Positions 44,034 through 52,240 of a stretch of DNA of 64,000 nucleotides are shown here, in pieces (the stretch's first letter is position 1; the number at the start of each line of letters is the position of its first letter). A program made the translations under genes and the position numbers. The DNA comes from Bacillus sp. FJAT-29790 (lineage in GTDB: Bacteria > Bacillota > Bacilli > Bacillales > Cytobacillaceae), in the NCBI RefSeq assembly GCF_019039215.1, contig NZ_JAHNZZ010000002.1, positions 282,247 through 346,246 of the forward strand, read 5' to 3'. A model generated the notes under the pieces. The model saw only the letters and a program-made list of their open reading frames with translations, had not been told where the DNA came from and searched no databases.

Positions 44034-44876
44034 ATGAAAAAAAGGGTAATAGATATTGTTTTTATTATAATCGGGTCTTTTTTATTTGCATTAGGGGTTA
44101 ATCTTTTTATTATTCCAAACGAGCTTGGAGAAGGTGGCGTAACAGGGATAACCATTATCGCCTATTATCTCTTTAAATGGTCTCCAGGCCTAGTAAACTT
44201 AGTTCTGAATTCGATTTTGTTGCTTGTTGGTTATAAATTTTTAAGTAAATTGACAACAGTTTACACGATTATTGCTGTTATATTTAATTCTTTGTTTTTG
44301 CATTTAACTGAAGGATGGTCGATTTCATCGAATGAAATCGTAGTTAATTCAATATTTGGCGGAGTTATTATTGGGGTAGGGATTGGATTGATTATTCGAG
44401 TAGGCGGTACATCTGCTGGTTCAGTGATCTTAGCAAAACTTACTCATAAATATCTTGGCTGGAATTTAAGCTATGGATTGTTATTTTTTGATTTAATTGT
44501 CGTGTTTTCTTCCTATTTTATTATTGGTGCCGAGAAGCTGATGCTTACGATTATGATGCTTTATATTGCGACAAAAGTTATGCAATTCATCATAGAAGGC
44601 ATAAATTCAAAAAAAGCGATTACCATTATTTCTAATGAGCCGGATAAGATCGCCCAGCAAGTGAATAATGAGATGCATCGAGGAGTGACCGTTTTTTCCG
44701 GCAGTGGCTATTATACAAAAGCTCAAAAGGACATTCTTTATATTGTCATTAGCAGCCAAGAGGTCGTAAAACTCAAGAATATTGTAAAGGAAGTCGACAA
44801 AGACGCTTTTATTGCCATTCATGATGTCCGGGATGTGTTTGGTTTAGGTTTTGGGGAAATTGTAAAAGCTGATTAA
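44034..44876 (+). CDS. YitT family membrane protein
   Basis: 280 residues: five membrane helices (VNLFIIPNELGEGGVTGITI near the start is the family signature) and a C-terminal cytoplasmic DUF2179 domain (about 205-278). Conserved in Bacilli with several paralogues; function not established. ATG after AGGGTGGTAGGCG. Ends at a strong terminator. Confidence 0.9.
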   Translation: MKKRVIDIVFIIIGSFLFALGVNLFIIPNELGEGGVTGITIIAYYLFKWSPGLVNLVLNSILLLVGYKFLSKLTTVYTIIAVIFNSLFLHLTEGWSISSNEIVVNSIFGGVIIGVGIGLIIRVGGTSAGSVILAKLTHKYLGWNLSYGLLFFDLIVVFSSYFIIGAEKLMLTIMMLYIATKVMQFIIEGINSKKAITIISNEPDKIAQQVNNEMHRGVTVFSGSGYYTKAQKDILYIVISSQEVVKLKNIVKEVDKDAFIAIHDVRDVFGLGFGEIVKAD

Positions 44877-44882
44877 TGAAAG

Positions 44883-44930
44883 AAGGATGTTTGAAATTGA
44901 GAATCTATCACAATTTCAAACATCCTTTTT
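44883..44930 (+). terminator. Terminator after the YitT family gene
   Basis: AAGGATGTTTGAAATT (44883-44898) and AATTTCAAACATCCTT (44912-44927) are perfect complements, followed by T residues. Confidence 0.92.
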
Positions 44931-45073
44931 CTGTAATTATAAAGAATTTTGGGTCAAGTCCCACTCAGCGAGAATAGATTAAGGAATGGACCTCTATTTT
45001 ATTGGTAAAATAATCCCATTTGTTTGGCAGCCTTATCGTATTAATTTTTTAAAATAATGCACATTTAACGTTG

Positions 45074-45985
45074 TCAATCTTCTAGCAACATCTCCAGAAA
45101 ATCTATAGATACATAGGTTTTCTTCTCCTTCAATTCAGGAGCTTCTTCGAAATACCTTAAACTGCGGTTGTAGCCATATTCTTTGTTTCCGCGAACCACG
45201 GTGAACGAGCGATTCTGTTTCGTAACGAGAGCGCCTGAAAGTTTTGGCTGCGACTCAACATGATATCCGAGATGTTCAGCCACTTTTCTAAGTGGAATCA
45301 TCTTTGTTCCATTTTTCATGTAATGATCATTGTCGATGATTTCTTGCAATTTTGCCATTTCTTCTGTTACATAATCCAAAGCAATGATTTTGGACGGTGT
45401 CGTTTGTGCTGGAATACTTCTTGTAGTTGTAGTGTAGAAAACGGCTAAGTCCTTACCTTGCAAATCCTTCTCTTCAATTTCTTCTCCTTGTTCATTCACA
45501 AGAATCGTATCTTCGTTAATGTTCAATTTCAATTCGTTATCGAAGCTAGTAAGCTCTTTGTTGAATTTGGAGATTTTCACCTCACCGAATAGATCGTCGT
45601 TTTTTACAATGACGATTTCAGGTGTCACCTGTGCCGGATAAATCAGGATCATCGGCTTGTTTTTATCGTAGTAAGCTGTGACGGTTTCCCCTTTTTTTAA
45701 GTCTGTTTTTTGAAGCTGTTCGGTTGATCCGCTATTAAACAAAAGGGATTCATCATTGATGCTTAAAATCATAATCATTTCATCTTGGTTTTCAACCGTT
45801 AATTTGATTGCTTTCTCGTCGTTTTCAATTTCCGTGATGACACCGGTAAAATTAATGTAATTTGTCGTGTCTTCTTCTTGGGTGCTTGAAACTTGTCCTG
45901 ATTCTTCCTGCGCAAGTGCCGGATAGCTACTAACAACACTGCCCGTTAACAATGCAGTCAATATGACTGTGCCTATCTTCTTCAT
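45074..45985 (-). CDS. Secreted stalk-domain protein (copper amine oxidase N-terminal-like)
   Basis: 303 residues. Signal peptide (MKKIGTVILTALLTGSVVSS to PALAQ), two beta-rich repeats with N-x-G/E-D-T-x-I-L/N patterns, and a C-terminal stalk domain (MIPLRKVAEHLGYHV...YVSIDFLEMLL), the PF07833 type found on Bacillus surface and secreted proteins. Role probably structural or wall-binding. ATG 45985 follows GAGGAGA; an upstream in-frame start five codons earlier lies in the ribosome site. Confidence 0.8.
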   Translation of the reverse strand: MKKIGTVILTALLTGSVVSSYPALAQEESGQVSSTQEEDTTNYINFTGVITEIENDEKAIKLTVENQDEMIMILSINDESLLFNSGSTEQLQKTDLKKGETVTAYYDKNKPMILIYPAQVTPEIVIVKNDDLFGEVKISKFNKELTSFDNELKLNINEDTILVNEQGEEIEEKDLQGKDLAVFYTTTTRSIPAQTTPSKIIALDYVTEEMAKLQEIIDNDHYMKNGTKMIPLRKVAEHLGYHVESQPKLSGALVTKQNRSFTVVRGNKEYGYNRSLRYFEEAPELKEKKTYVSIDFLEMLLED

Positions 45986-46000
45986 GTTCTCTCTCCTCAC

Positions 46001-46477
46001 TTTTGGTTACTCGATGAATTTGACGAGGATTAATGGAAAAGGTTGCACTTTTATACAATTTTTATTTTTATAATCCGAATAAGTAGTTAGGCATTCAATT
46101 ATATACAACAGATCGGTACAATTTTGCAGTTATCCGCCATAATGCGGACAAGCAGACATGGAAAATCTCTGATGAAAATTTAATGAGGTGGTGCGAAATT
46201 GTCGCAAATTCAGATCAATTCCAAACACTAGTTGATCGCCAGGAAAAATCAAATTCAATTCTGATCAATCTTACATCTACGAACTTCCTTCAAAACATGT
46301 GGATTGTATCATGAAGCTGTATAGAAATATTTTTGTAGCTAAATAAAAATGAATAAGAGAGAGTTTTAGTACACTCTCTTGTTCATTTTTTTCATCTGAT
46401 ACTTCTATTGCTGTTGCATCTACTTCTTCGTTTACTTTATCGTTTGTCACTTTCTTAAAGTCAAAAAAATGAGATCT
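46001..46477. other. Intergenic stretch with terminator
   Basis: No ORF with a ribosome site. GATCAATTCC...TTGATC words near 46220 form a loose dyad. The terminator-like hairpin is listed separately; otherwise nothing is recognised. Confidence 0.4.
46354..46380. terminator. Hairpin downstream of the kinase-RsbR gene
   Basis: AAGAGAGAG pairs with CACTCTCTT (one mismatch) around 8 nt, with T-rich sequence on both strands. Placed to end the minus-strand kinase-RsbR transcript, about 100 nt after its stop. Confidence 0.6.
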
Positions 46478-48352
46478 TTATTTCCCTATGGAAAAGAGTT
46501 GAATATCCTGCAAAGCTTGATGCAGGTCAGACCTCGTTTTTAATTCATTATCTATTTCGATACCAAGTTCAATCATAGTGTCGGCAATTTCAGGGCTGAT
46601 GCCTGTTAAGATTGTCGAACAGCCTAATAATTTTATGCCTTTTACAATTTTAAATAAATGGTTGATAACCGCTGTATCGACAAAAGGTACACCTGAAATA
46701 TCTATAATTAATTGCTGGGCTTTTAGTTCCTTTACCCGAAAGAGTGTTTTTTCGCGAATTTTTTTTGCACGATACGTATCCACATTGCCCATAACTGGAA
46801 GAATACAAACCTTATCGGCGAGAGGGATGATTGGAACGGACAATTCATCTACGGTTTCACGATGGCTTTTTAATAATTCATCTTTATAATTAACATAATA
46901 AGCTGTATAAGAATCAATATATAAATCAATAATATCGTTTACATAGCGTTCTAGTTTAAAAAAGTCCTCCATATTAAGAGCGTTACTGGATTCAAGATAA
47001 AATGCTTTTATGGCATTCCAAATGATTCCGCGGGCTGATTGGAAGTGTTCCAAGGACAAATGAATTGGAAAGTCAATTTTTGCCCCTCTTAAGCCTCTTT
47101 CTTTCGCTTGCTCCATAATTTCTTCCGTTTTTAAGTCTAGAATGCTATCAGCAACAATTTTTATTATAGGATTACCGTCTTTTTCATACTCATCTAGAAT
47201 CCCATTTTCCTTCATTAAAGTAGTAAGATAGCTTTTATTTTGATATAAATATTGAATCCATTCTTTTGTATAGAAATCTAAATTATCCCTCAAAAACTGT
47301 GATAGAGCTACTTTTGAATCAACTGTTTGTATCATGGAATGACCCCCTGTATATGAGTTGGTATGTTGGAGTGTTTTTGCGAATGAAAGAAAAAAAGTGG
47401 TCCCTTGTCCAGCCTCACTTGTGACACGTATTTTGCCATGATTATTTTGTAAAGCATTAAAAGCCTGTGCGAGGCCCATTCCTTTTCCATCCTGTTTCAA
47501 TGTGAAGAATGGAGTGCCAAGCAAACGTAACTTATCTTTGGGAATACCAATACCAGAATCAGAAATATTGAGGTGAATTTCATGAGCATTTTCATATTGT
47601 TCAATCATCAGCGTCCCATTTTCAGGCATGGCTTCGATCGCATTTTTAATTAAATTAAACAGTGCTTTTTTAATTTGATCTTTTCTGCCAACAATCATTG
47701 CATTTTCATGTTCAAACTTCTTGATTAATTCAATATGATAAAGTTGATTTTGAAATAGAAGCAAAATGGATTCGATTTCTGAGCATATACTAAATGTAGT
47801 ATATTTTTCCTGGAAAAACTCAGGTTTTGATACACTCATTAAATCATTTAATGTATGTATGGCTCTGTCTAATTCACTTTGTGCAATTTGGATATATTCT
47901 TGATTCAAATTTTGTTCCATTAATTGAAGAAATCCTTTCACGGAAGTCAGAGGATTTCGAACCTCATGTGCAATTCCGGCTGCCATTTCTCCAATGGAGG
48001 ATAATAAATGGTTATTCCAGTTGTTATGTTCATGAGAGCTTTGTATATGATTGACATTAAACATGTAGACATGAATCTTGTTTAGTCTTTGCTCTATAAA
48101 TGTTCGGTGGAATAAAAAAAAGTACGGTTGTGTATCAATGGTTACGATAAACTCACTAGATTTCCCCATGAAGCATTCGTGTAGCTTTGTCTTAATTTCG
48201 TTGTTTTTAATTCGTTGAAAAAGGTACTTACTATCACCTTCCGCCATAATTAGCAGTTTTTTTCCCTCATTGTTTATTTTTTGAATTGTTCCATCGGGAT
48301 TAAGTTCAAGCAAACCGTATGAAATTTCATCAGTGATGGGAGTTGTGAACAT
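46478..48352 (-). CDS. PAS-histidine kinase fused to RsbR-type stressosome co-antagonist
   Basis: 624 residues, no membrane segment. Residues 1-110 resemble a PAS sensor; 115-180 are a HisKA domain with acceptor H129 in AHEVRNPLTSVKGFLQLM; 190-330 are an ATPase domain (NLIKNAIEAMPENG, SDSGIGIPKD, GKGMGLAQAF). A 15-residue linker leads to a complete RsbR-like protein: helical RsbRD_N-type sensor (about 345-495) and STAS (about 500-620). T526 (GNVDTYRAK) and T560 (PFVDTAV) match T171 and T205 of RsbRA, so an RsbT-type kinase should be able to phosphorylate it. It starts 4 nt after an RsbT-like gene. An internal ATG at 47335 could also make the RsbR part alone. Confidence 0.85.
   Translation of the reverse strand: MFTTPITDEISYGLLELNPDGTIQKINNEGKKLLIMAEGDSKYLFQRIKNNEIKTKLHECFMGKSSEFIVTIDTQPYFFLFHRTFIEQRLNKIHVYMFNVNHIQSSHEHNNWNNHLLSSIGEMAAGIAHEVRNPLTSVKGFLQLMEQNLNQEYIQIAQSELDRAIHTLNDLMSVSKPEFFQEKYTTFSICSEIESILLLFQNQLYHIELIKKFEHENAMIVGRKDQIKKALFNLIKNAIEAMPENGTLMIEQYENAHEIHLNISDSGIGIPKDKLRLLGTPFFTLKQDGKGMGLAQAFNALQNNHGKIRVTSEAGQGTTFFLSFAKTLQHTNSYTGGHSMIQTVDSKVALSQFLRDNLDFYTKEWIQYLYQNKSYLTTLMKENGILDEYEKDGNPIIKIVADSILDLKTEEIMEQAKERGLRGAKIDFPIHLSLEHFQSARGIIWNAIKAFYLESSNALNMEDFFKLERYVNDIIDLYIDSYTAYYVNYKDELLKSHRETVDELSVPIIPLADKVCILPVMGNVDTYRAKKIREKTLFRVKELKAQQLIIDISGVPFVDTAVINHLFKIVKGIKLLGCSTILTGISPEIADTMIELGIEIDNELKTRSDLHQALQDIQLFSIGK
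47333..47348 (-). promoter_or_regulatory. Internal ribosome site and ATG inside the kinase-RsbR gene
   Basis: AGGGGGT (47348-47342), 6-nt spacer, ATG (47335-47333), in frame at codon 340, exactly where the RsbR homology begins. Translation from here gives 285 residues, the normal RsbR size. Confidence 0.6.
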
Positions 48353-48356
48353 CGCT

Positions 48357-48779
48357 TCAAACCTGCCTTTCGTTGAGCCACTTTACGGCTCTAACCCTTG
48401 TTCCTAGGTGAATGGTACTTGTGATTTCGAATTCGTCCATTAATCTTTGTACACCTGATAATCCCAATCCTAAACCAGTTTTCGAAGTAACTGTATTATT
48501 CAAAATTTGATCAAGATTAGGAATGCCAGGACCTTGGTCAATGGCGATTATTTCTATCACATAGGGTGGATCTGGTTTTATTAAAAGCTCACCTTTTCCA
48601 GCGTAAAAGACAATGTTACGGGTTAATTCCATTATCGATACAACTAATTTGGTTTGTTGGCTTTTATTCAAACCGCAATCTTCAGCAACTCTTTTCCCTA
48701 TCGTACTCGCCATGTATACATCATCTTCTCGTTCAATTACAATCCTGTACAAAGTTTTTCTCAAATCCTTCACAATCAT
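48357..48779 (-). CDS. RsbT-like serine/threonine kinase
   Basis: 140 residues, homologous to RsbT of the sigB operon over its whole length: N-box MELTRNIVFYAGKGE, IAIDQGPGIP and lid TGLGLGLSGVQRLMDEFEIT, ending RAVKWLN as RsbT ends VVKWL. The catalytic aspartate of DxGxG is kept; Asn after it is Gln. Likely phosphorylates the RsbR half of the following protein. The start is uncertain: the ATG at 48779 has no clear ribosome site, and GAAGGA lies just inside the frame. A perfect 17-bp inverted repeat sits 20 nt upstream. Confidence 0.85.
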   Translation of the reverse strand: MIVKDLRKTLYRIVIEREDDVYMASTIGKRVAEDCGLNKSQQTKLVVSIMELTRNIVFYAGKGELLIKPDPPYVIEIIAIDQGPGIPNLDQILNNTVTSKTGLGLGLSGVQRLMDEFEITSTIHLGTRVRAVKWLNERQV

Positions 48780-48799
48780 TAGAATATTTATATTACACT

Positions 48800-48840
48800 G
48801 AATATTTTATCATATCAATAACGGATATGATAAAATATTC
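48800..48840 (-). promoter_or_regulatory. Perfect 17-bp inverted repeat upstream of the RsbT-like gene
   Basis: GAATATTTTATCATATC (48800-48816) and GATATGATAAAATATTC (48824-48840) with a 7-nt spacer. AT-rich, no T run beyond the stem, so more like an operator or 5-prime mRNA structure than a terminator. Confidence 0.6.
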
Positions 48841-48886
48841 GAATAGTATAGAAAAAAATTTATTGTAGTATCAAAAAAGGGAGAAA

Positions 48887-48991
48887 TTGTGGGGGATAGT
48901 TGGAATAGAAGAATTACGTAGATCCATAGATAAATTATCCCGAAGTGAAGGCAAGAGCTTATTCTTTAGAGCAATCTTCCCTATTCGCTAA
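48887..48991 (+). other. 34-codon ORF with weak Spo0E-like resemblance
   Basis: TTG 48887 after AAAAAAGGGAG opens a frame containing IEELRRSIDKLSRSEGKSL, which recalls the start of Spo0E-like phosphatases (I-E-x-L-R...L...G). The S-Q-x-L-D signature is missing, so at most a remnant. Confidence 0.25.
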
Positions 48992-49074
48992 AAATTGCTT
49001 TAAAGTGATGGAATGGAAAATCCAATGATCACGAAAATTTTTAAAAAACGAAAGGGGATGATTAAATGTAACAG

Positions 49075-49252
49075 ATGAGTCGAACAAAGAAAAATATTTA
49101 CTTCAGTTGTTCTTGTATTTATTTTAATACTGATATGCCTTAGTTTCGGAAGTAAAAGGATTTATACGGAAATAGAAATTAATGCATCAGAAGCTCATGT
49201 TTGGGGTAAATTTACTGGCCCTTTACTCAAATATTTGTTTCTATCTTATTGA
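49075..49252 (+). pseudogene. Truncated, frameshifted SRPBCC-like gene remnant
   Basis: ATG 49075 (MSRTKK) follows a GGGGATG region, then a shift of frame near 49090 is needed to read a membrane helix (TSVVLVFILILICLSFGS) and IYTEIEINASEAHVWGKFT, the typical beginning of an SRPBCC/Polyketide_cyc2 domain. The frame stops at 49252 after about 20 unrelated residues. It looks decayed. Confidence 0.45.
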
Positions 49253-49290
49253 AATAGGTTTCATAAGCTAAATTAAAAAGGAGATATGAG

Positions 49291-50004
49291 ATGGAAATTT
49301 TTTCGGTTTTTAGAATGCTCCATATCATTGGAGGATTTACGGCATTATTAGTATTTTGGGTTCCAATGATCACGAAAAAGGGCGGCAAGATCCATAACTT
49401 TATTGGCTGGGTTTATGTATGGGCAATGGCAATTGTCTCCATCTCTGCTTTTTATATGGGCATTTATCGTGTGCTATTTGATGAAAATGCGAATACTGAA
49501 CGAATTTCATTTTCCTGGTTTTTAATTTTTATTGCTATTTTAAGCGGGGCATCGGCATGGTATGGAATTCGTGTTCTTTGTTTTAAAAAGAGAACGAAAG
49601 CGCATCGAAATATAATAGATATTTTTGTTAGTATCTTATTACTAACTTCAGGAATGGCCATTGGAATTTATGGCGTGATGATAAAATCACCGTTAATTAC
49701 CTATTTTCCGCTTCTCGGTCTTTTCCTTGGATCAATTCAATTAAACTACTGGCTAAGAAAACCAGTGAAAAGAATGCACTGGCTTTTCGAACATTTCGGA
49801 GGGATGATTTCCTGTTGTATTTCAACAGTTACAGCATTTGCCACTTTTGGGGCACCTAGGCTATTAAATATTCAATCTTCCAATTTGCTGCTCTGGTTAT
49901 TACCAACGTTTATTCTTGTTCCAGTGTTGATCGGGTTCAGTATGTTTTATGGAAAAAAATATTCCGGAAAAAAGCAGGCTGGAATTAGAAGCGAAAAAAT
50001 GTGA
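49291..50004 (+). CDS. DUF2306-type membrane protein
   Basis: 237 residues with seven membrane helices. It begins FRMLHIIGGFTALLVFWVPM and continues KGGKIHNFIGWVYVWAM, the DUF2306 signature (conserved His in HIIGG and KxHxxxG). LYWL-type later helix contains RMHWLFEHFGGM with further His residues, perhaps heme- or metal-binding. Function unknown. ATG follows AAAGGAGAT. Confidence 0.75.
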   Translation: MEIFSVFRMLHIIGGFTALLVFWVPMITKKGGKIHNFIGWVYVWAMAIVSISAFYMGIYRVLFDENANTERISFSWFLIFIAILSGASAWYGIRVLCFKKRTKAHRNIIDIFVSILLLTSGMAIGIYGVMIKSPLITYFPLLGLFLGSIQLNYWLRKPVKRMHWLFEHFGGMISCCISTVTAFATFGAPRLLNIQSSNLLLWLLPTFILVPVLIGFSMFYGKKYSGKKQAGIRSEKM

Positions 50005-50013
50005 AAATACAAA

Positions 50014-50078
50014 AGCCAAAAAGTGTGACATAGTGATTGGCTATATTCACGAGGTCTATTTTTTTACACTTTTTTGCA
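50014..50078 (+). terminator. Possible terminator after the DUF2306 gene
   Basis: AAAAAGTGTGACATAG and CTATTTTTTTACACTTTTTT can pair with internal loops; T run present. Imperfect. Confidence 0.45.
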
Positions 50079-50145
50079 TTTGATTTAAAAAACGAATAAG
50101 GATCCAGCCTCTGTTTATCGGATGTGTCGATTATTCGACGTTCAT

Positions 50146-50511
50146 TCATCTAGGGGATCGGGTATAAAGAATAAATAGTAATACCAACATGATAATGTCC
50201 AATCTACTAATGAAAGCAAATTGCATAAAACCTGTGTTTAAGGTTGGAATCTTTGTTAATAGAATGGCTGCAATCATGATGGCTATTAAAGGGATCGCTG
50301 CATTTTTAACACTTTTATTAACCAGTATAAAAATCCCGCAAATCATCTCAAGATAGGCGATAACATACATCGTAATATGAGGGTAAGGCAATCCTAAATT
50401 GATAAAATAATTTCCTAAATCAGTACTTATTAATTTCATGAATCCAGAAGTAATAAAAACATAGGCTACTACATATCGTATAAGGTTTATCGTTGTTTGC
50501 GGAGTATTCAT
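50146..50511 (-). CDS. DoxX-like membrane protein
   Basis: 121 residues, four membrane helices. LIRYVVAYVFITSGFMKLIS and YVIAYLEMICGIFILV match the DoxX family (conserved G-x-x-K in helix 1, E in helix 3). Role unknown, often linked to redox or thiosulfate metabolism. ATG follows AAAAGGGGGG. Confidence 0.85.
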   Translation of the reverse strand: MNTPQTTINLIRYVVAYVFITSGFMKLISTDLGNYFINLGLPYPHITMYVIAYLEMICGIFILVNKSVKNAAIPLIAIMIAAILLTKIPTLNTGFMQFAFISRLDIIMLVLLFILYTRSPR

Positions 50512-50611
50512 GTTAATTCCCCCCTTTTAATAAAACTGTATGTATAAAGGGGACAAACAAGCACAGAAAATCGAAATTAGGATGTTTTAAAGTTTTTTTG
50601 CATATACAAAG

Positions 50612-50643
50612 AATCCCCTCCTACGCAATCGTAGAAGAGGATT
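50612..50643. terminator. Hairpin at the end of the CynX-like gene
   Basis: AATCCCCTCCTACG pairs with CGTAGAAGAGGATT (two mismatches) and overlaps the last codons and stop. The long T run is on the plus strand, so termination of the minus-strand gene by it is uncertain. Confidence 0.4.
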
Positions 50644-51868
50644 TTTTTATGCCTTGCCGATTTTTTTGCAATACGTACTGATTACGACCTGCCCCAACAC
50701 CTGCTATTGTAAATAAAACCGAAACGATAACAAGCATGATTAACGGGATTGTCCAAGACTGAAACAGATCAAATAGAAATCCGATGACAAAGGGGCCAAG
50801 AGCAGCCAATAAGTAACCAACTGATTGCGCCATCCCTGAAAGGTCAGATGCTTGCTTGGCGTTTTCAGCTCGCAATCCGATGAGAGTCAGGGAATGACTG
50901 ATGGCGGCCCCGAGTGCAATGCCAATTAATATGATACTGACCGTCAATACTAGTGTGTTTCCGCCTGAGAGAATTCCAGCTAAACCTGTTAATATGAAAG
51001 CACCGATACCAATGGCAATTCCTTTTTGATTAGGAAGCCGATCAGCTAGAATAGGGATGATAAAATTTGCAGGGAGGCCTGAGAACTGCAGGAGAGTGAC
51101 CATCCAGCCTGCTGCTCCGATATTCATTCCATGGCTATGAAGGATTTCAGGGAGCCAGGTAGTAAAGCTGAAATAAACCATTGATTGTAAGCCCATGAAA
51201 AGCGTGACTTGCCAGGCGATTGTTGAATTCCAAAGAGATGCTCTCGTCGCGTTTAAATTAGGCCCACTCCCTGATGGTCTTTTTCCTTTTAGTTGTGGAA
51301 CCCAAAAAGCGATCGCTACGATTATGAGAATCGTCCATATGCCAAGTGACATTCTCCAGCCTAAATGTAAATTTTCGGCAAGCGGAATACTAAGTCCTGG
51401 TGCCATCCCCGCCCATACTCCCATTGAAAAAGTGTAAATCCCCGTTAGGAAACCTACTTTTTTAGGAAACTTCTCCTTGACAATACCAGGAAGAAGGACA
51501 TTGCAAATGGCAATCCCTAAGCCAATTAATGCGGTTCCAGTATATAAGGGGAAAAGCATCCCAATGGAGCGAATGACAATCCCAGACCCTAAAATGCTTA
51601 ATCCGATTAACACGCTTAATTCATTCCCGAACCTTCGAGCGATTTTGGGCACAAATGGCGAAATAAGTGCAAAAGTAACGAGCGGGAGAGTTGTTAGTAA
51701 TCCCGCTACCCCATTCGATATCCCGATGTCAGCGCGAATCGAGCTTATTAAGGGTCCTACAGAAGTGATTGCGGGTCTTAAAGTGAATGCGACAAAGATT
51801 ATCCCTATCATTAAAAGTGTATTCCCCGAATACGTCCCATTTGTTTTTATTGCTGTATTGCTTTTCAT
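50621..51868 (-). CDS. MFS transporter, CynX/NimT (YycB-like) family
   Basis: 415 residues, twelve membrane segments. FTLRPAITSVGPLISSIRAD and LPLVTFALISPFVPKIARRF match the CynX/NimT group, with further family-like segments WMVTLLQFSGLPANFIIPIL and GIALGAAISHSLTLIGLRA. Family members carry cyanate, 2-nitroimidazole or related small molecules; substrate here unknown. The start has only a weak GGGGGAATT site upstream. Confidence 0.85.
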   Translation of the reverse strand: MKSNTAIKTNGTYSGNTLLMIGIIFVAFTLRPAITSVGPLISSIRADIGISNGVAGLLTTLPLVTFALISPFVPKIARRFGNELSVLIGLSILGSGIVIRSIGMLFPLYTGTALIGLGIAICNVLLPGIVKEKFPKKVGFLTGIYTFSMGVWAGMAPGLSIPLAENLHLGWRMSLGIWTILIIVAIAFWVPQLKGKRPSGSGPNLNATRASLWNSTIAWQVTLFMGLQSMVYFSFTTWLPEILHSHGMNIGAAGWMVTLLQFSGLPANFIIPILADRLPNQKGIAIGIGAFILTGLAGILSGGNTLVLTVSIILIGIALGAAISHSLTLIGLRAENAKQASDLSGMAQSVGYLLAALGPFVIGFLFDLFQSWTIPLIMLVIVSVLFTIAGVGAGRNQYVLQKNRQGIKKSSSTIA

Positions 51869-52240
51869 TTATAAATTCCCCCAGCTCCGTGTATTGCGCG
51901 AAATTTGAAAGTTAAGCCTTCAGTGTATATATATTTGTTGACGCTGAGTTAAAGTAGGATATTTTTGGTAATTAACTCTATTTTTAAAATATTCGATATT
52001 CGGATAATTATAAGGGAATTTCACTATATTGTACATAGCAAAAGGGCTTTATTTCGCCCCGCTAGTTTACATATATCAACATTAATCACTAATAAAGCCT
52101 TCCAAAAAATATTAGTTTAAAAATAAAAGAGTACATGATGGATAACCTATAATTTTGTGAAAAATGGGTATATATGCTCCAATTTGAAAGGCATAGGCGA
52201 TCAAGTTCTAATTGCTATTAAGTGTGGCCAAGTGTCACGG
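51869..52240. other. Intergenic stretch
   Basis: AT-rich. GGCTTTATT (about 52046) and AATAAAGCC (about 52092) form an inverted pair with a long spacer, which could end the LysR transcript on the minus strand. TTGACGCTGAG near 51938 could be a promoter element. No ORF. Confidence 0.4.

Noticed and set aside
48779-48960. SigB promoter before the RsbT-like/kinase-RsbR unit
   Set aside because: I searched the upstream minus strand for GTTT-N-GGGTA pairs and found none with acceptable spacing.
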